Assembly: GCF_027409185.1 (NCBI RefSeq)
Contig: NC_084463.1
Location: 157,096,369-157,160,368, forward strand
Reading direction: 5' to 3'
Origin: Cynocephalus volans
Lineage: Eukaryota > Chordata > Mammalia > Dermoptera > Cynocephalidae
DNA length: 64,000 nt
Positions 38,000-45,463 of this stretch are shown piece by piece. The notes beneath the pieces are model-generated. The model saw nothing but the letters and a program-made list of their open reading frames with translations, did not search any database and was not told the DNA's origin. The translations under genes were made by a program, and so were the position numbers. Numbering within the stretch: position 1 is the first letter of the stretch; the number at the start of each line of letters is the position of its first letter.

Positions 38000-40900
38000 G
38001 GAGAGTTTACTGGGGCAGCCACTGCCTTTGCAAAATGCTCTGGGAATGTTCGAAGGCCATGTGATGAGAGGCAGATGCAGCCCACTCAGCTGAGGCTCTG
38101 CCTCAGCCACTGCCATCCCATGTCCCCTGCAGCCCCGAGGCCCTGTGAACCAGGTCACCCCACATTCTGGCTGGAAAATGGGGAGCCTCTGGGCATTGGC
38201 TGAGAAGACAGGTGTGTTCGTTTGTTAAGGCTGCATAAAAAGCACCACAAACTGGGTGGCTGAAAGCACAGAAATGGACTGTCTCACAATTCTGGGGGCT
38301 GGAAGTCTGAAATGGAGGTGTCAGCAGGGTTGGTTTCTTCTGAGGGAAGGCTCTGTTCCAGGCCTCTCTCCTTGGTTGGTAGAGGGTCATCTTTCCCTGT
38401 CTCTCTTACCTTTATGCATATCTGTATCTGTGTCCAAATCTACCCTTTTTTATAGGGACACTCCAATGATCCCATCTTAACTAGTTACGTCTGCAATGAC
38501 CCTATCTCCAAATGAGGGTACATTCTGAGGTACTCGGGATTAGAACTTCAGTATGAATTGTGGAGGGACACAATTCAACCTCAAACAACAGGCTTAGAGA
38601 AGCCTCCTGGTTTTGCTTCCAAAGAGAAAGAAAGGGGGCCCTGGGGAGGCTACTGGACAGCGTGGTGGGTGAGGCAGGCCCCAGACTGGTACAGACGTGC
38701 AGTGGTGATTTTGTATAAGACAACAGTGTGCCTGTGACACAACAACCTTTGTGGAGCAGTCACCAGAGGCAGGATGGAGTTCACTGTGACAGAGACATGG
38801 CCCCTGCCCTTGGGAGGGAACAGAGGAATGCACAGTCACTTAGGAGGTGTCGCTGGTCTTTTTGTTTTTTTAACCCAGTTTCAAACATAAAGATATTGAG
38901 ACCCTTGAGAGATGAGACTTGCCTAGGGGGTGGCCTCCTGATGCCACAGCCTGTACTCACCCCCACACCCCAGCCACCTCTCTCTTTTTCGAATAACAAT
39001 ATCTCATATTTGTAGAGCATTTTAAGCGCTTCAAAGTACTTTGTCTTACATTCTCTCATTGAAATTATGGGCAAAGGGGCTGTGGCTGGTGATTCTGCTA
39101 AGAGGGCCCAGACTGGGACTCGAGGAGCAGATAGGGGTGGGGAGTTGGGGAAGAGGCTAGACTTGGACTTGGTAGAACCCGTATGAACTTGCTTTTAGGA
39201 CATGCTATTTACTGGAAAGTGAGAGTGTTGTCAGTTTTTACTGTGTTCCAGGAACAATGAGGCACTGCCACCTACCTTATGACGTTTAACTGTGTTTTAC
39301 TGGCAGGCTGGTGAGGGCTGGAGGGACTGACCCTAAGTTTCTGGATCAGCTAAGTGGTGGAATTTGAACCCCGATTTCCTATCCCTACCGTGACTGCTGT
39401 TTCCACTGGGGCTCACCCGGGTCCCCAGAAGAGTCACAGCCCAAAAGGAACGTGAGCCTTGCTGTGCTGGGCAGGCAACGCTGCTGGGGGTGCTTTAATC
39501 AGCTTTTATGGCAGATGACTTGGTGTAAATATATAATTTAAATTTTTACTTATTTATTACTCTACTTGTTCCCTAAGGAGCAAAGCATTAAATAGGAAGA
39601 CCTCAAAAGGAAATCACACTGTGTTTCTAAAAGGAACATTTCCCTGAAAGGGACATTGGTTAGAGCCCTCGGGTCTTTCAGGGCCCAAAGTGCAGCTGTG
39701 ACCTGGGGCCGTGGTTCTTAGCAGGGCAGTTCTGTCCGACCCTTTGGCAATATCTGGAGACATTTCTGATTGTCACTTGGGGGTGGGAGGGTGCTACGGG
39801 CATCTAGTGGGCATCTGGCCAGGGGTGGTGCTAACATCCCATCACACAGGACAGCCCCCACAATGAAGAATCATCCAGGCCCAGATGCCAGTAGCATGGA
39901 TGCTGGGAACCCTGGGCTAGACGAAGGAGGTTCATAAAGCTTTGAAGGCGGCTTCCGAGGGGGGTTTCACTGCTCTGGCAAAGTTACCAGTGACCACCTC
40001 TCGGAGTTGGCTTCCGGGTCTCATCTTCCTGGAGTTTTGTTGTATCTGATGCCACCAACTGTTCTCTCTTGTTCTTCTTGTCGGCTCTCACCCCACCCCT
40101 GACGGTGCCTCCCTGTCCTTCACACCCTACCCCTGAAGCCAGTGGTCCTGTGGACGAGCGTCACTCTGTACCCCAAAATAAATCCATAAGCACACACCCC
40201 ATTTTATTCATGTGTATATGGACATATGTGTGCGTGCGCGGCGCTCACACACAGAAACTAAATCTAATGTGACGAAGAGGGTGAGCAGACCTGGGATACC
40301 TGCCTCCCTCGCCCCCTTAAAGACCACCCTCTGGGATCTTCAGGTCTTGCCCTCGGGCTCTCCCTTCCCTACCCCCCCCCCAAGCTGCTCCCCTCTCCTT
40401 TCCTGTTCAGCTGATGGCACCCCGACTCCCGATCATTCCAGGGACCGGCCTAGGTTCCTCCCAACCAGGCGGTCACCAAATGCAGCTGTCTTTGCTTCTT
40501 GCTTCGTTCAGGAGTCCACCACCTCCTCAGCACTGTGGGTCCTGGTGCAGGCCTCCATCCATTCATGTCTCAGCTCCTGAAATAACCTCCTCAACTCCAC
40601 TTGGTAGGGATCTATTTTAAGACACACATGTGATCTTGTTCTGCTGTCCTTTGAAGCTCCACCGCCCTGGAGAGAGAGGGCAGGCTGTGACCTGGCCGTG
40701 GCTGGCCTCCTCAGCCTTGGCTGCCCCCCACCTAGAACACTTGTACTGGAGCATATGGAGTGTGTCATCTGTGTAGAATCACAGCTGGGTGTGAGCATTC
40801 CTGGCAGAGGGCAGTCAGGGCACAAGCCCTGAGGTGGGAATGAGCTGGATCAGGGCGGCTGAGGGGAGAGTGGCTCCCAACCCTGCAGAGCTCTGGTTAG

Positions 40901-43779
40901 GGGAGAGTGGCTCCCAACCCTGCAGAGCTCTGGGTGACTGGGTGGGATAAGGGCTGCAGAGGGGAGAGAAGGGATCTGCTCAGAGCGGGCAAAGGCCACT
41001 CTGGTGGCCATGGGTGCACAAGGACAAGCAGGAGGCCACTAGGAAGGCTGGAGCCTGTGGTGGAATGCTGAGCAGTGTGGTCTCTGGCAGAGGCGCTTGC
41101 CCAGCAAATGAGAGGACATTCACACTCAGGACGCTGTGACCGCCCCAGTGAGGGGCGTAGGGAGGGTGGAGTGGGGAGGGAACAGGAGGCGAATCAGGCG
41201 TGGGATGGGGCTGGTGTGTCTGAGGTTGCAGGAGGGCCCTGAGGTAGGGAGCGGACAGTGTCTGCTGGCCTTTGCCCTCCTGTGCTGTCATGCTGGAGAC
41301 CCCAGGTGCTGGTGAGCAGGGACAGGGCTGAAGGACAGTTGGCGATCTGGCCGGGTGTTGGAGAGTGTGTGCAGATGATGTATGCGCCTTCAGAATCCCT
41401 GGACCCATGCAAGGCTGCTGACTTCCAGCCCCGCCCCACAGCTGCCCCTTGCCGATATCCCCTGTCGCCCGTCCCTGTTTCTTGCCTGAGGAGCTGTCTG
41501 CTGCCTGCTGCTAAACACACAGCATTTCTGTAGAACAGTGCAGTCTCGCAGACCCCTTGCAAGCAGGCAGAGTGCAGGGAGGCGTCGCCTCTCAGTGGGC
41601 CGGTACCCAACTTCCCAGAGATCTGCTGGTGTTTCTTTTGGACACCTTTGCCTCAGGGTGACTGTGAGGTGTGTGTGCACACTTGGGGTCAGGCAGGCCA
41701 CATCTCGTCTTGTCTCCCCGCAGGACCTGGCCTGGGCCATCAGCTACTACACCCGTTTCTTCATCACCTACATCCCTTTCTATGGCATCCTGGGAGCGCT
41801 CCTTTTCCTCAACTTCATCAGGTGCCTGAGCCTTGCTGGGTAATCCCTGGGCCCTTGAGAGCACTGGCCTTGATGGGGCTTTGACCTGAGCCCTGTGAGG
41901 AAAGGCCTAGATGTCCCCACTTTGCCTGGGGACCTCCTGTCCCGGCATCGCAGCAGGAGCTGCAGCTTTGCCCTCGCACCTGCCCTGGGCTGGTTGGGTC
42001 TGTTCCCACTGTGGCCGGGACCCCTGGAGAGCCCCCGGAGGCTGCAGCACTGAGCCGTGCCCTCTTCCAGGTTCGTGGAGAGCCACTGGTTTGTGTGGGT
42101 CACGCAGATGAATCACATCGTCATGGAGATTGACCGCGAGCCCTACCGTGACTGGTTCAGCAGCCAGGTGAGGGAAGGCAGAGCCGGAGCCCATGTCCTT
42201 GTCCTCACCCAGGCTGGGCTTCCTTGGGGCTGCTGTGTCCTTCTGCTGATAGCCTCAGGGCTAAGCAAGACAGAAAGAGGGACAGGTGGGAGTCCGATTT
42301 GCCTAAGGTCCCCAAGCAGGATGGTATGATACGGAGGGGTGGCTGGGAGACCCCAGGCAAGGCTGGGCCTCATGGGAATGAGGCGAGGCCTTGGGTCTTC
42401 CTTCCTCCTGGTCACTCATCCCTGTCCCCCTGCACAGCTGGCAGCCACCTGCAACGTGAAGCAATCCTTCTTCAATGACTGGTTCAGCGGACACCTCAAC
42501 TTCCAGATCGAGCACCAGTGAGTGTGGGCCGGGGAGACAAACTGGGAGGGCAGTGGCCGCCAGCCCCCTCTGGGCATGTGGGGCCACCTCTCTCCCCCTG
42601 ACAAGGTCCCTGCCTGATCCTAGAGCATGGCTCCACAGCTGCCCACTGTCAGGAGAGGAGCTCCCACATGCATCTCCCAAGGATCCCGTGTGCCTGGCCC
42701 TGAGCCACGTGGTCACAGTGATAACCCTGCTCCTTCCTGGGTGGCCAGAGCTTGTCTGGGCATCTCCTATCCTGTGAGGCCAGCCGAACAGGGATTACTG
42801 ATCCCTCCCTATTGACAGGGAAGCTGAGGCCTAGCTAGATAGTGTGCCTGGAACACAGGTGGCCGAGGGACTGTCCCTGCTGCCCCTTGTCCCTGTCTCA
42901 CCTGCCACTGTTCCTCTCATCCCCACCTATTTCCTCCTCTTATTTCCTGTCTATGTCTTTCATTTCCTTTTTAAAAAAACGTGACTCTTTTTGTCTCTAG
43001 CCCCCCCAATTCTTTCCAGCTCCCTAGAGCACAGATGCCCCCTGCTCACAAATGGCCCACCCTCCCCTCCACAAGTGCCAGCTGCATGACCCAGGTGTCC
43101 CCGGTGGGCACAAACACCCACCCCCAGCCTTGTCCTGGTTGTGAATAGGGTCTCGCTGGGCCACGGGAAGAGGCAGGGAGCAGCCCGGCCCCCTGGGCAT
43201 CCTCACCTCTGCCCACCCCGTGCTCTCCCCAGCCTCTTCCCCACCATGCCCCGGCACAACTTGCACAAGGTTGCCCCGCTGGTGAAGTCTCTGTGCGCCA
43301 AGCACGGCATCGAGTACCAGGAGAAGCCACTGCTGAGGGCCCTGCGGGACATCATCAGGTAGGGTGCAGAGAGGGTGAGGGCCAAGAGGATTGAGAAGCA
43401 CAGAGCTGGCATCACCCATGGGTGGAGACAGAGGGGTGTCCCCGCAGTAGGGCACCTCCCTTATTCCTAAGCCTATGTCAGGAATTGCCTGGCTTCTTGC
43501 CCTGGGCTGGAAGAGGACCTTCCCTTTGTCCTTCTGCTAGGGCCTGCCTGGGGAGCTCTGTGCTAGCAGCCCTGCTGGCCCCGTGGCAGTGGCAAGCCCT
43601 GGTTGAAGGGTGAGAGGAAGCACCTGCCACCCCAATCATGGCCTCCCTAGCCTGCTCGCTCCTTAGGGCCCTGTTGCCCTGTCCCAGCCCGGTCCCTGAC
43701 CACTGGTCTCTACCCTTCTCCTGGCAGGTCCTTGAAGAACTCTGGGGAGCTGTGGCTGGACGCCTACCTCCACAAATGA
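15266..43779 (+). CDS. FADS2: FADS2, acyl-CoA 6-desaturase (delta-6 fatty acid desaturase), 12 exons
   Basis: Coding exons: 15266-15472, 22637-22747, 25204-25401, 25497-25598, 30651-30776, 37251-37311, 37664-37740, 41724-41821, 42071-42167, 42438-42517, 43233-43358, 43728-43779. All introns are GT-AG and the joined frame is open for 444 codons, the usual FADS2 length. Residues about 18-95 form a cytochrome b5-like domain with heme ligand motif HPGG (53-56) and His76. Desaturase histidine boxes are HDYGH (180-184), HFQHH (217-221) and QIEHH (382-386); the Gln replacing the first His of box 3 marks front-end desaturases. Hydrophobic segments lie near 131-172 and 268-325. The enzyme is an ER membrane protein that introduces the delta-6 (also delta-8, delta-4) double bond into 18:2n-6, 18:3n-3 and related acyl-CoAs, using electrons passed through the b5 domain. 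The start was chosen because this ATG has G at -3 and +4 and begins the conserved [10 protein letters not shown] terminus. Identity is clear; substrate preference is from family knowledge. Confidence 0.97.
16988..17067. mobile_element. Small mariner-like MITE
   Basis: Imperfect inverted ends: GGGTACTTCAAAAAGTTC on the left, and GAACTTTTTGTGGTATCC on the right, which is its near reverse complement. About 80 bp with no coding capacity. The type is inferred from the ends. Confidence 0.55.
19400..19560 (+). mobile_element. MIR SINE fragment
   Basis: GACTGTGGGCAAGTAACTTC followed by CATCTCTAAAATAGGACC, a typical MIR core and 3' part, in FADS2 intron 1. Confidence 0.55.
20871..20887. repeat. 8-bp inverted repeat with 1-nt loop
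   Basis: CCCTAGCT, one C, then AGCTAGGG, next to an extra copy of CATCCCTAGCT. A tiny local palindrome in FADS2 intron 1; no function suggested. Confidence 0.6.
21105..21206 (-). mobile_element. tRNA-Ile-like SINE, near full length
   Basis: Read on the - strand it gives GTTAGCTCAGTTGGTTAGAG (A box) then GCGCAGCCTTATAACACTAAG and GGTTCAGATC (B box), ending in an A-rich tail (T-run at 21112 on the + strand). The 5' part resembles tRNA-Ile. C/T runs on both sides may be the target duplication. Confidence 0.85.
21210..22200. mobile_element. AT-rich LINE-like block
   Basis: About 1 kb of AT-rich sequence with phrases typical of old L1 3' regions (such as AATTCCTTGATATGATC and AATCCAGTCCATATTC). 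No open frame of note. Boundaries and family are uncertain. Confidence 0.45.
22637..22747 (+). CDS. FADS2: FADS2 coding exon 2
   Basis: 37 codons (111 nt), phase 0 at both ends, acceptor CCCCAG, donor GTGAGT. It begins DAFRAFH, whose His (residue 76) is the second b5 heme ligand, and ends in the linker motif [11 protein letters not shown]. Exon 2 of FADS3 in this window has the same length and nearly the same protein sequence. Confidence 0.96.
22748..25203 (+). other. FADS2: FADS2 intron 2 (2.5 kb)
   Basis: The middle (about 23440-24400) is pyrimidine-rich and unusually free of stop codons in two + frames. An L1 fragment with target-site duplications occupies 24426-24937. No conserved exon was recognised. 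Confidence 0.8.
24426..24937 (-). mobile_element. 5'-truncated L1 insertion with perfect 13-bp target-site duplication
   Basis: AAAATGCAAGCTT at 24426-24438 recurs at 24925-24937. Between them are a T run (the element's poly(A) tail on the - strand) and about 480 bp of L1 3' sequence related to the copy at 878-1640. The intact duplication defines the insertion exactly. Confidence 0.85.
25204..25401 (+). CDS. FADS2: FADS2 coding exon 3
   Basis: 66 codons (198 nt), phase 0, donor GTGAGG. It encodes residues 107-172: an amphipathic linker ([16 protein letters not shown]) followed by two hydrophobic segments separated by GNGW, the first membrane hairpin of the desaturase domain. Confidence 0.96.
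25497..25598 (+). CDS. FADS2: FADS2 coding exon 4 (histidine box 1)
   Basis: 34 codons (102 nt), residues 173-206, phase 0, donor GTAAAT. It holds the first iron-binding box HDYGH at 180-184. The preceding intron is only 95 bp, the shortest in the gene. Confidence 0.96.
28135..28231 (+). repeat. 97-bp intronic duplicate, copy 1
   Basis: Matches 30244-30340 with two mismatches, in the same orientation 2.1 kb apart. The match ends abruptly on both sides. Confidence 0.9.
29430..29515 (+). mobile_element. tRNA-Ile-like SINE
   Basis: ATTAGCTCAGTTGGTTAGAG and GCGCAGCCTTATAACC, then B-box-like GGTTTGGATCC, CCGGCCAGCTGCC and an AAAAAGAAAAA tail. The anticodon-loop region and A/B boxes resemble tRNA-Ile; the lack of a 3' acceptor stem shows it is not a tRNA gene. 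Confidence 0.85.
29598..30118 (-). mobile_element. L1 3'-end fragment
   Basis: Diverged relative of the copies at 878 and 24439, sharing TTTCACTTAGCATAATG, AAGGTTCATCCAT and GCTATGAACA. By comparison with the copy at 24439, the element's 3' end points left. Confidence 0.7.
30244..30340 (+). repeat. 97-bp intronic duplicate, copy 2
   Basis: Second copy, at the edge of unique sequence following an L1 fragment. Its right end runs into a short repeat of GCATAGCACT. Confidence 0.9.
30651..30776 (+). CDS. FADS2: FADS2 coding exon 5 (histidine box 2)
   Basis: 42 codons (126 nt), residues 207-248, phase 0, acceptor CCACAG, donor GTATGA. It contains [11 protein letters not shown], with box 2 HFQHH at 217-221. 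Near the end the sequence reads LGKWQPIE, where the human protein (from memory) has Glu instead of Lys at 243. This is the only internal exon whose length differs from FADS3 (126 versus 123 nt). Confidence 0.96.
31661..31728 (+). repeat. Two-copy tandem repeat, period 36 bp
   Basis: TCCTTCTCAGTGCCTGTCCA and its downstream sequence recur from 31697 as TCCTTCTCGGTGGCTGTACA, followed by GTATTCT in both. Imperfect copies inside an L1-like fragment. Confidence 0.7.
34855..34892 (+). repeat. Two-copy tandem repeat, 19-bp unit
   Basis: The unit GGGCCAGAGTGTTAGCCAC is followed directly by a copy with one mismatch. Confidence 0.85.
37251..37311 (+). CDS. FADS2: FADS2 coding exon 6
   Basis: 61 nt, starting in phase 0 and leaving one base of an Ile codon, which exon 7 completes. 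It encodes [12 protein letters not shown] and the HEYFFL stretch, a basic cytosolic loop before the next membrane segment. Residue 261 is Arg, where human has His (from memory). Donor GTGAGT. Confidence 0.95.
37312..37663 (+). other. FADS2: FADS2 intron 6 (352 bp)
   Basis: GT-AG intron with no repeat or feature recognised. Confidence 0.85.
37664..37740 (+). CDS. FADS2: FADS2 coding exon 7
   Basis: 77 nt: two bases finishing the split Ile codon plus 25 codons, ending phase 0 at a GTGAGT donor. It encodes the hydrophobic segment beginning [14 protein letters not shown]3 exon 7 has the same length and the same GPPLL start. Confidence 0.95.
37945..37998. repeat. (CG)n(CA)n dinucleotide tract
   Basis: About 54 bp of alternating purine-pyrimidine: a CG run passing into a CA run, with a single CG interruption. 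A strong Z-DNA candidate and likely length-polymorphic. Confidence 0.95.
38213..38592 (-). mobile_element. ERVL-MaLR LTR (MLT1-like), solo
   Basis: Recognisable reverse-oriented text such as CTGGGTGGCTGAAA, TCACAATTCTGGGGGCTGGA and CCTATCTCCAAATGAGG. No internal viral sequence beside it; a solo LTR fossil. The subfamily was not determined. Confidence 0.7.
39709..39915 (+). mobile_element. MER20-like hAT DNA element
   Basis: Starts GTGGTTCT and carries CAATATCTGGAGACATTT, GGCATCTAGTGGGCATCTGG and ACAGGACAGCCCCCACAA in consensus order. About 200 bp, the usual MER20 length. Confidence 0.75.
40863..40933 (+). repeat. Two-copy tandem repeat, 34-bp unit
   Basis: The unit beginning GGGGAGAGTGGCTCCCAACC at 40863 is repeated exactly at 40900 with a 3-base spacer. 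Confidence 0.92.
41724..41821 (+). CDS. FADS2: FADS2 coding exon 8
   Basis: 98 nt (32 codons plus two bases of a split Arg codon). It encodes [13 protein letters not shown] and the hydrophobic segment [19 protein letters not shown]. The donor is GTGCCT, a weak match beyond GT, but phase and homology with exon 9 leave no better choice. Confidence 0.93.
42071..42167 (+). CDS. FADS2: FADS2 coding exon 9
   Basis: 97 nt: one base completing the split Arg, then 32 codons ending at SSQ with donor GTGAGG. It encodes the conserved [14 protein letters not shown] segment, a hallmark of FADS1/2/3 that contains an additional conserved His. Confidence 0.95.
42438..42517 (+). CDS. FADS2: FADS2 coding exon 10 (start of histidine box 3)
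   Basis: 80 nt: 26 codons plus two bases of the final His of box 3, so QIEHH is split across the intron 10 junction. The human CNVEQ reads CNVKQ here, a Glu-to-Lys change at residue 367 (comparison from memory). Donor GTGAGT. Confidence 0.95.
42518..43232 (+). other. FADS2: FADS2 intron 10 (715 bp)
   Basis: GT-AG intron. It has a pyrimidine-rich stretch near 42895-43020 and no repeat identified with confidence. Confidence 0.8.
43233..43358 (+). CDS. FADS2: FADS2 coding exon 11 (end of histidine box 3)
   Basis: 126 nt: it completes His386, then gives [11 protein letters not shown] and the C-terminal cytosolic region, ending in a split Arg codon at donor GTAGGG. The length and both phases match FADS3 exon 11. 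Confidence 0.96.
43359..43727 (+). other. FADS2: FADS2 intron 11 (369 bp)
   Basis: GT-AG intron splitting an Arg codon; nothing else seen. Confidence 0.85.
43728..43779 (+). CDS. FADS2: FADS2 coding exon 12 (C terminus and stop)
   Basis: 52 coding nt: it finishes the split Arg, encodes [16 protein letters not shown] and stops with TGA at 43777-43779. The YLHK end is the standard FADS2 C terminus. Confidence 0.96.
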
Positions 43780-45372
43780 AGCCTCCGCCCTTGGGGCACC
43801 CGTGGGTTAGGGGCGCAGGTGGGGATGATAGCCAAAGGGGAGGGTGGGCTTTTGTTTGGGGGGGGTACCCGAGAGGCTGGGGCACACGCCGGCTCATAGA
43901 CCCCAGGTTTGGTCTTTCTCTCTCTCTCCTCTCCTTTTTGCCTTCACTTCTCCCCCCAGCACTGTGTCCTCCTGGGCCTGCCTTCTGTCAGCCCCAGATC
44001 CACCACCTCCCAAGGAGCAGAGAGAGGTGGCCGCAGGCAGTGGCTCTGTCCCCACCTCCACCCTCGACCCCTAGCGATCTGAGACCAGAGGTCCAAGGGT
44101 CCGATCTGAGACTCCCCTCCTTGTGGACTGGCCACTAGGCCTCACACTCCCCCCTTTGTCCCTCAGACACCCTTGGGGTCCATGGGGCAGGGTCCTAGTC
44201 AGGCAAGGCTCCTGACTCTCTGGGCCTGGCTCCACGCCGCCAGTGGTCTGCCCTGTGTAGGGAGGGGTCCCTTGTGCTCTGGGTCTCCTTTCCATGGCTG
44301 GGATCAGTACCTGGGGCCTCCGTTTAGATGTCCTGGGCCCTGGGCCCACAGCCCAGACAGCTGAGACCTCGGAGCCCAGGGAGTGTCCTCCTCTGCCCCA
44401 ATCCCCGCAACTGGAGGTCTCAGAGCCAGAGCCTGTGGTCTTGGGGCCAAAGAGGGAGTATGTTGGGTGGGCTCAGCAGAGGCCAGGTTGGGGGAGGGGG
44501 TGGGTGGCCTGGAGGCTGAGCCCCATCCCCTGCCCTATTCAGATGTTTGTCCTAGTTGAAAGATTGAAGGTTCTGGACCCTTCTCCAAAATGCTCCGTTA
44601 CTTGCTGGGCAGGGCCAGCCAGTCCCTGGCCCCTTGGCTCAAGAGGCCATGGGTGTTGCAGGCTGCAGGCAGGCACCAGAGCCAGGGAGGTCTTGCTGCA
44701 GCCCCTGCCCATACGGGGGCTGCCAGTGTAGGCAGCTCCATCGCACCATCCTCGGCTCCCTCTCCTGTCTTTACTCGTACTGTTTTTTAACCTTTTGCTA
44801 CAGAATACATTCTTATAGGAGGGTGGCAGCGGGGCTGGGCCTTGACAATCTGCCTTACCACATGCCCCGTGCCAGCCCCCGCAAGCCCCCGTGGGCTGAG
44901 CCGGATTTATTCACCATGCTACAGTCGGGAGGAGGCAACTCTGGGGTGCCAGGGCAAAGTGGGAGCTGGGAAGAGGAGGAGGTCAGGGCTGGGGGTGAGG
45001 GTGGCTGAAGGGATGAGTGAGGGGGGAGGGGGGAGGCTGCCGCTACCCAGAGGGACCCACAGCTGCTGCATTCCGAAATCTAACCCACTAACTAATGTTT
45101 AGCTTTGGGGAGGGGTGAGGCATATCCGACTCAGAGTAGGGGCCTTTGGGGAGGGCTCCCAGTCCCCCCATCCCTGGCCAGCCAGGAGGAACCAGCATCC
45201 AACATTGACAGGCTTCCGAGCTGCCATGGCAACAGGGGCACCTGGGCCTAGCCAGCTACTGTATGCTCCCCCAGAGGCAGGATGAATCCATAGAAGACTG
45301 ACTTTAATTTTTATCATGTTACTTCCCCACCCCTACATTTTTTGGAAATAAAAGAAGTAATTTTATTCTCAC
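43780..45372 (+). other. FADS2: FADS2 3' UTR
   Basis: About 1.59 kb from the TGA to the inferred cleavage site. It is GC-rich and pyrimidine-tracted in its first half, with no repeat recognised. The length resembles that of the human FADS2 3' UTR. It ends at the poly(A) signal at 45347. Confidence 0.8.
45347..45352 (+). terminator. FADS2: FADS2 poly(A) signal AATAAA
   Basis: Canonical AATAAA, with a T-rich stretch and TTTGTTG downstream as a plausible U/GU-rich element. It is the only AATAAA in the proper place after the stop. Cleavage is inferred near 45365-45375. An AATAAA on the opposite strand lies at 45362-45367. Confidence 0.85.
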
Positions 45373-45437
45373 TTCTTTGTTGCTCAGTAAGATCTATGGC
45401 TAGTGTGTTTCCTGCGGGCTAATAACAGGCATGGTAT

Positions 45438-45463
45438 TGGGGGTGGGGGTGGGGGTGGGGAGG
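45438..45463 (+). repeat. (GGGGGT)n G-quadruplex-prone run
   Basis: Four G runs of four to five bases separated by single T. It lies about 65-90 bp downstream of the FADS2 cleavage site. Confidence 0.85.

Larger units (their letters stand above)
37741..41723 (+). other. FADS2: FADS2 intron 7 (4.0 kb)
   Basis: It holds a CG/CA dinucleotide tract (37945-37998), a MaLR-like LTR (38213-38592), a MER20-like element (39709-39915) and a 34-bp duplication (40863-40933). No coding exon was recognised. Confidence 0.8.

Noticed and set aside
42517-42522. Early FADS2 stop (QIEHQ then TGA) at the end of exon 10
   Set aside because: This reads through the GTGAGT donor; splicing at 42517 restores the second His of QIEHH and the rest of the protein.
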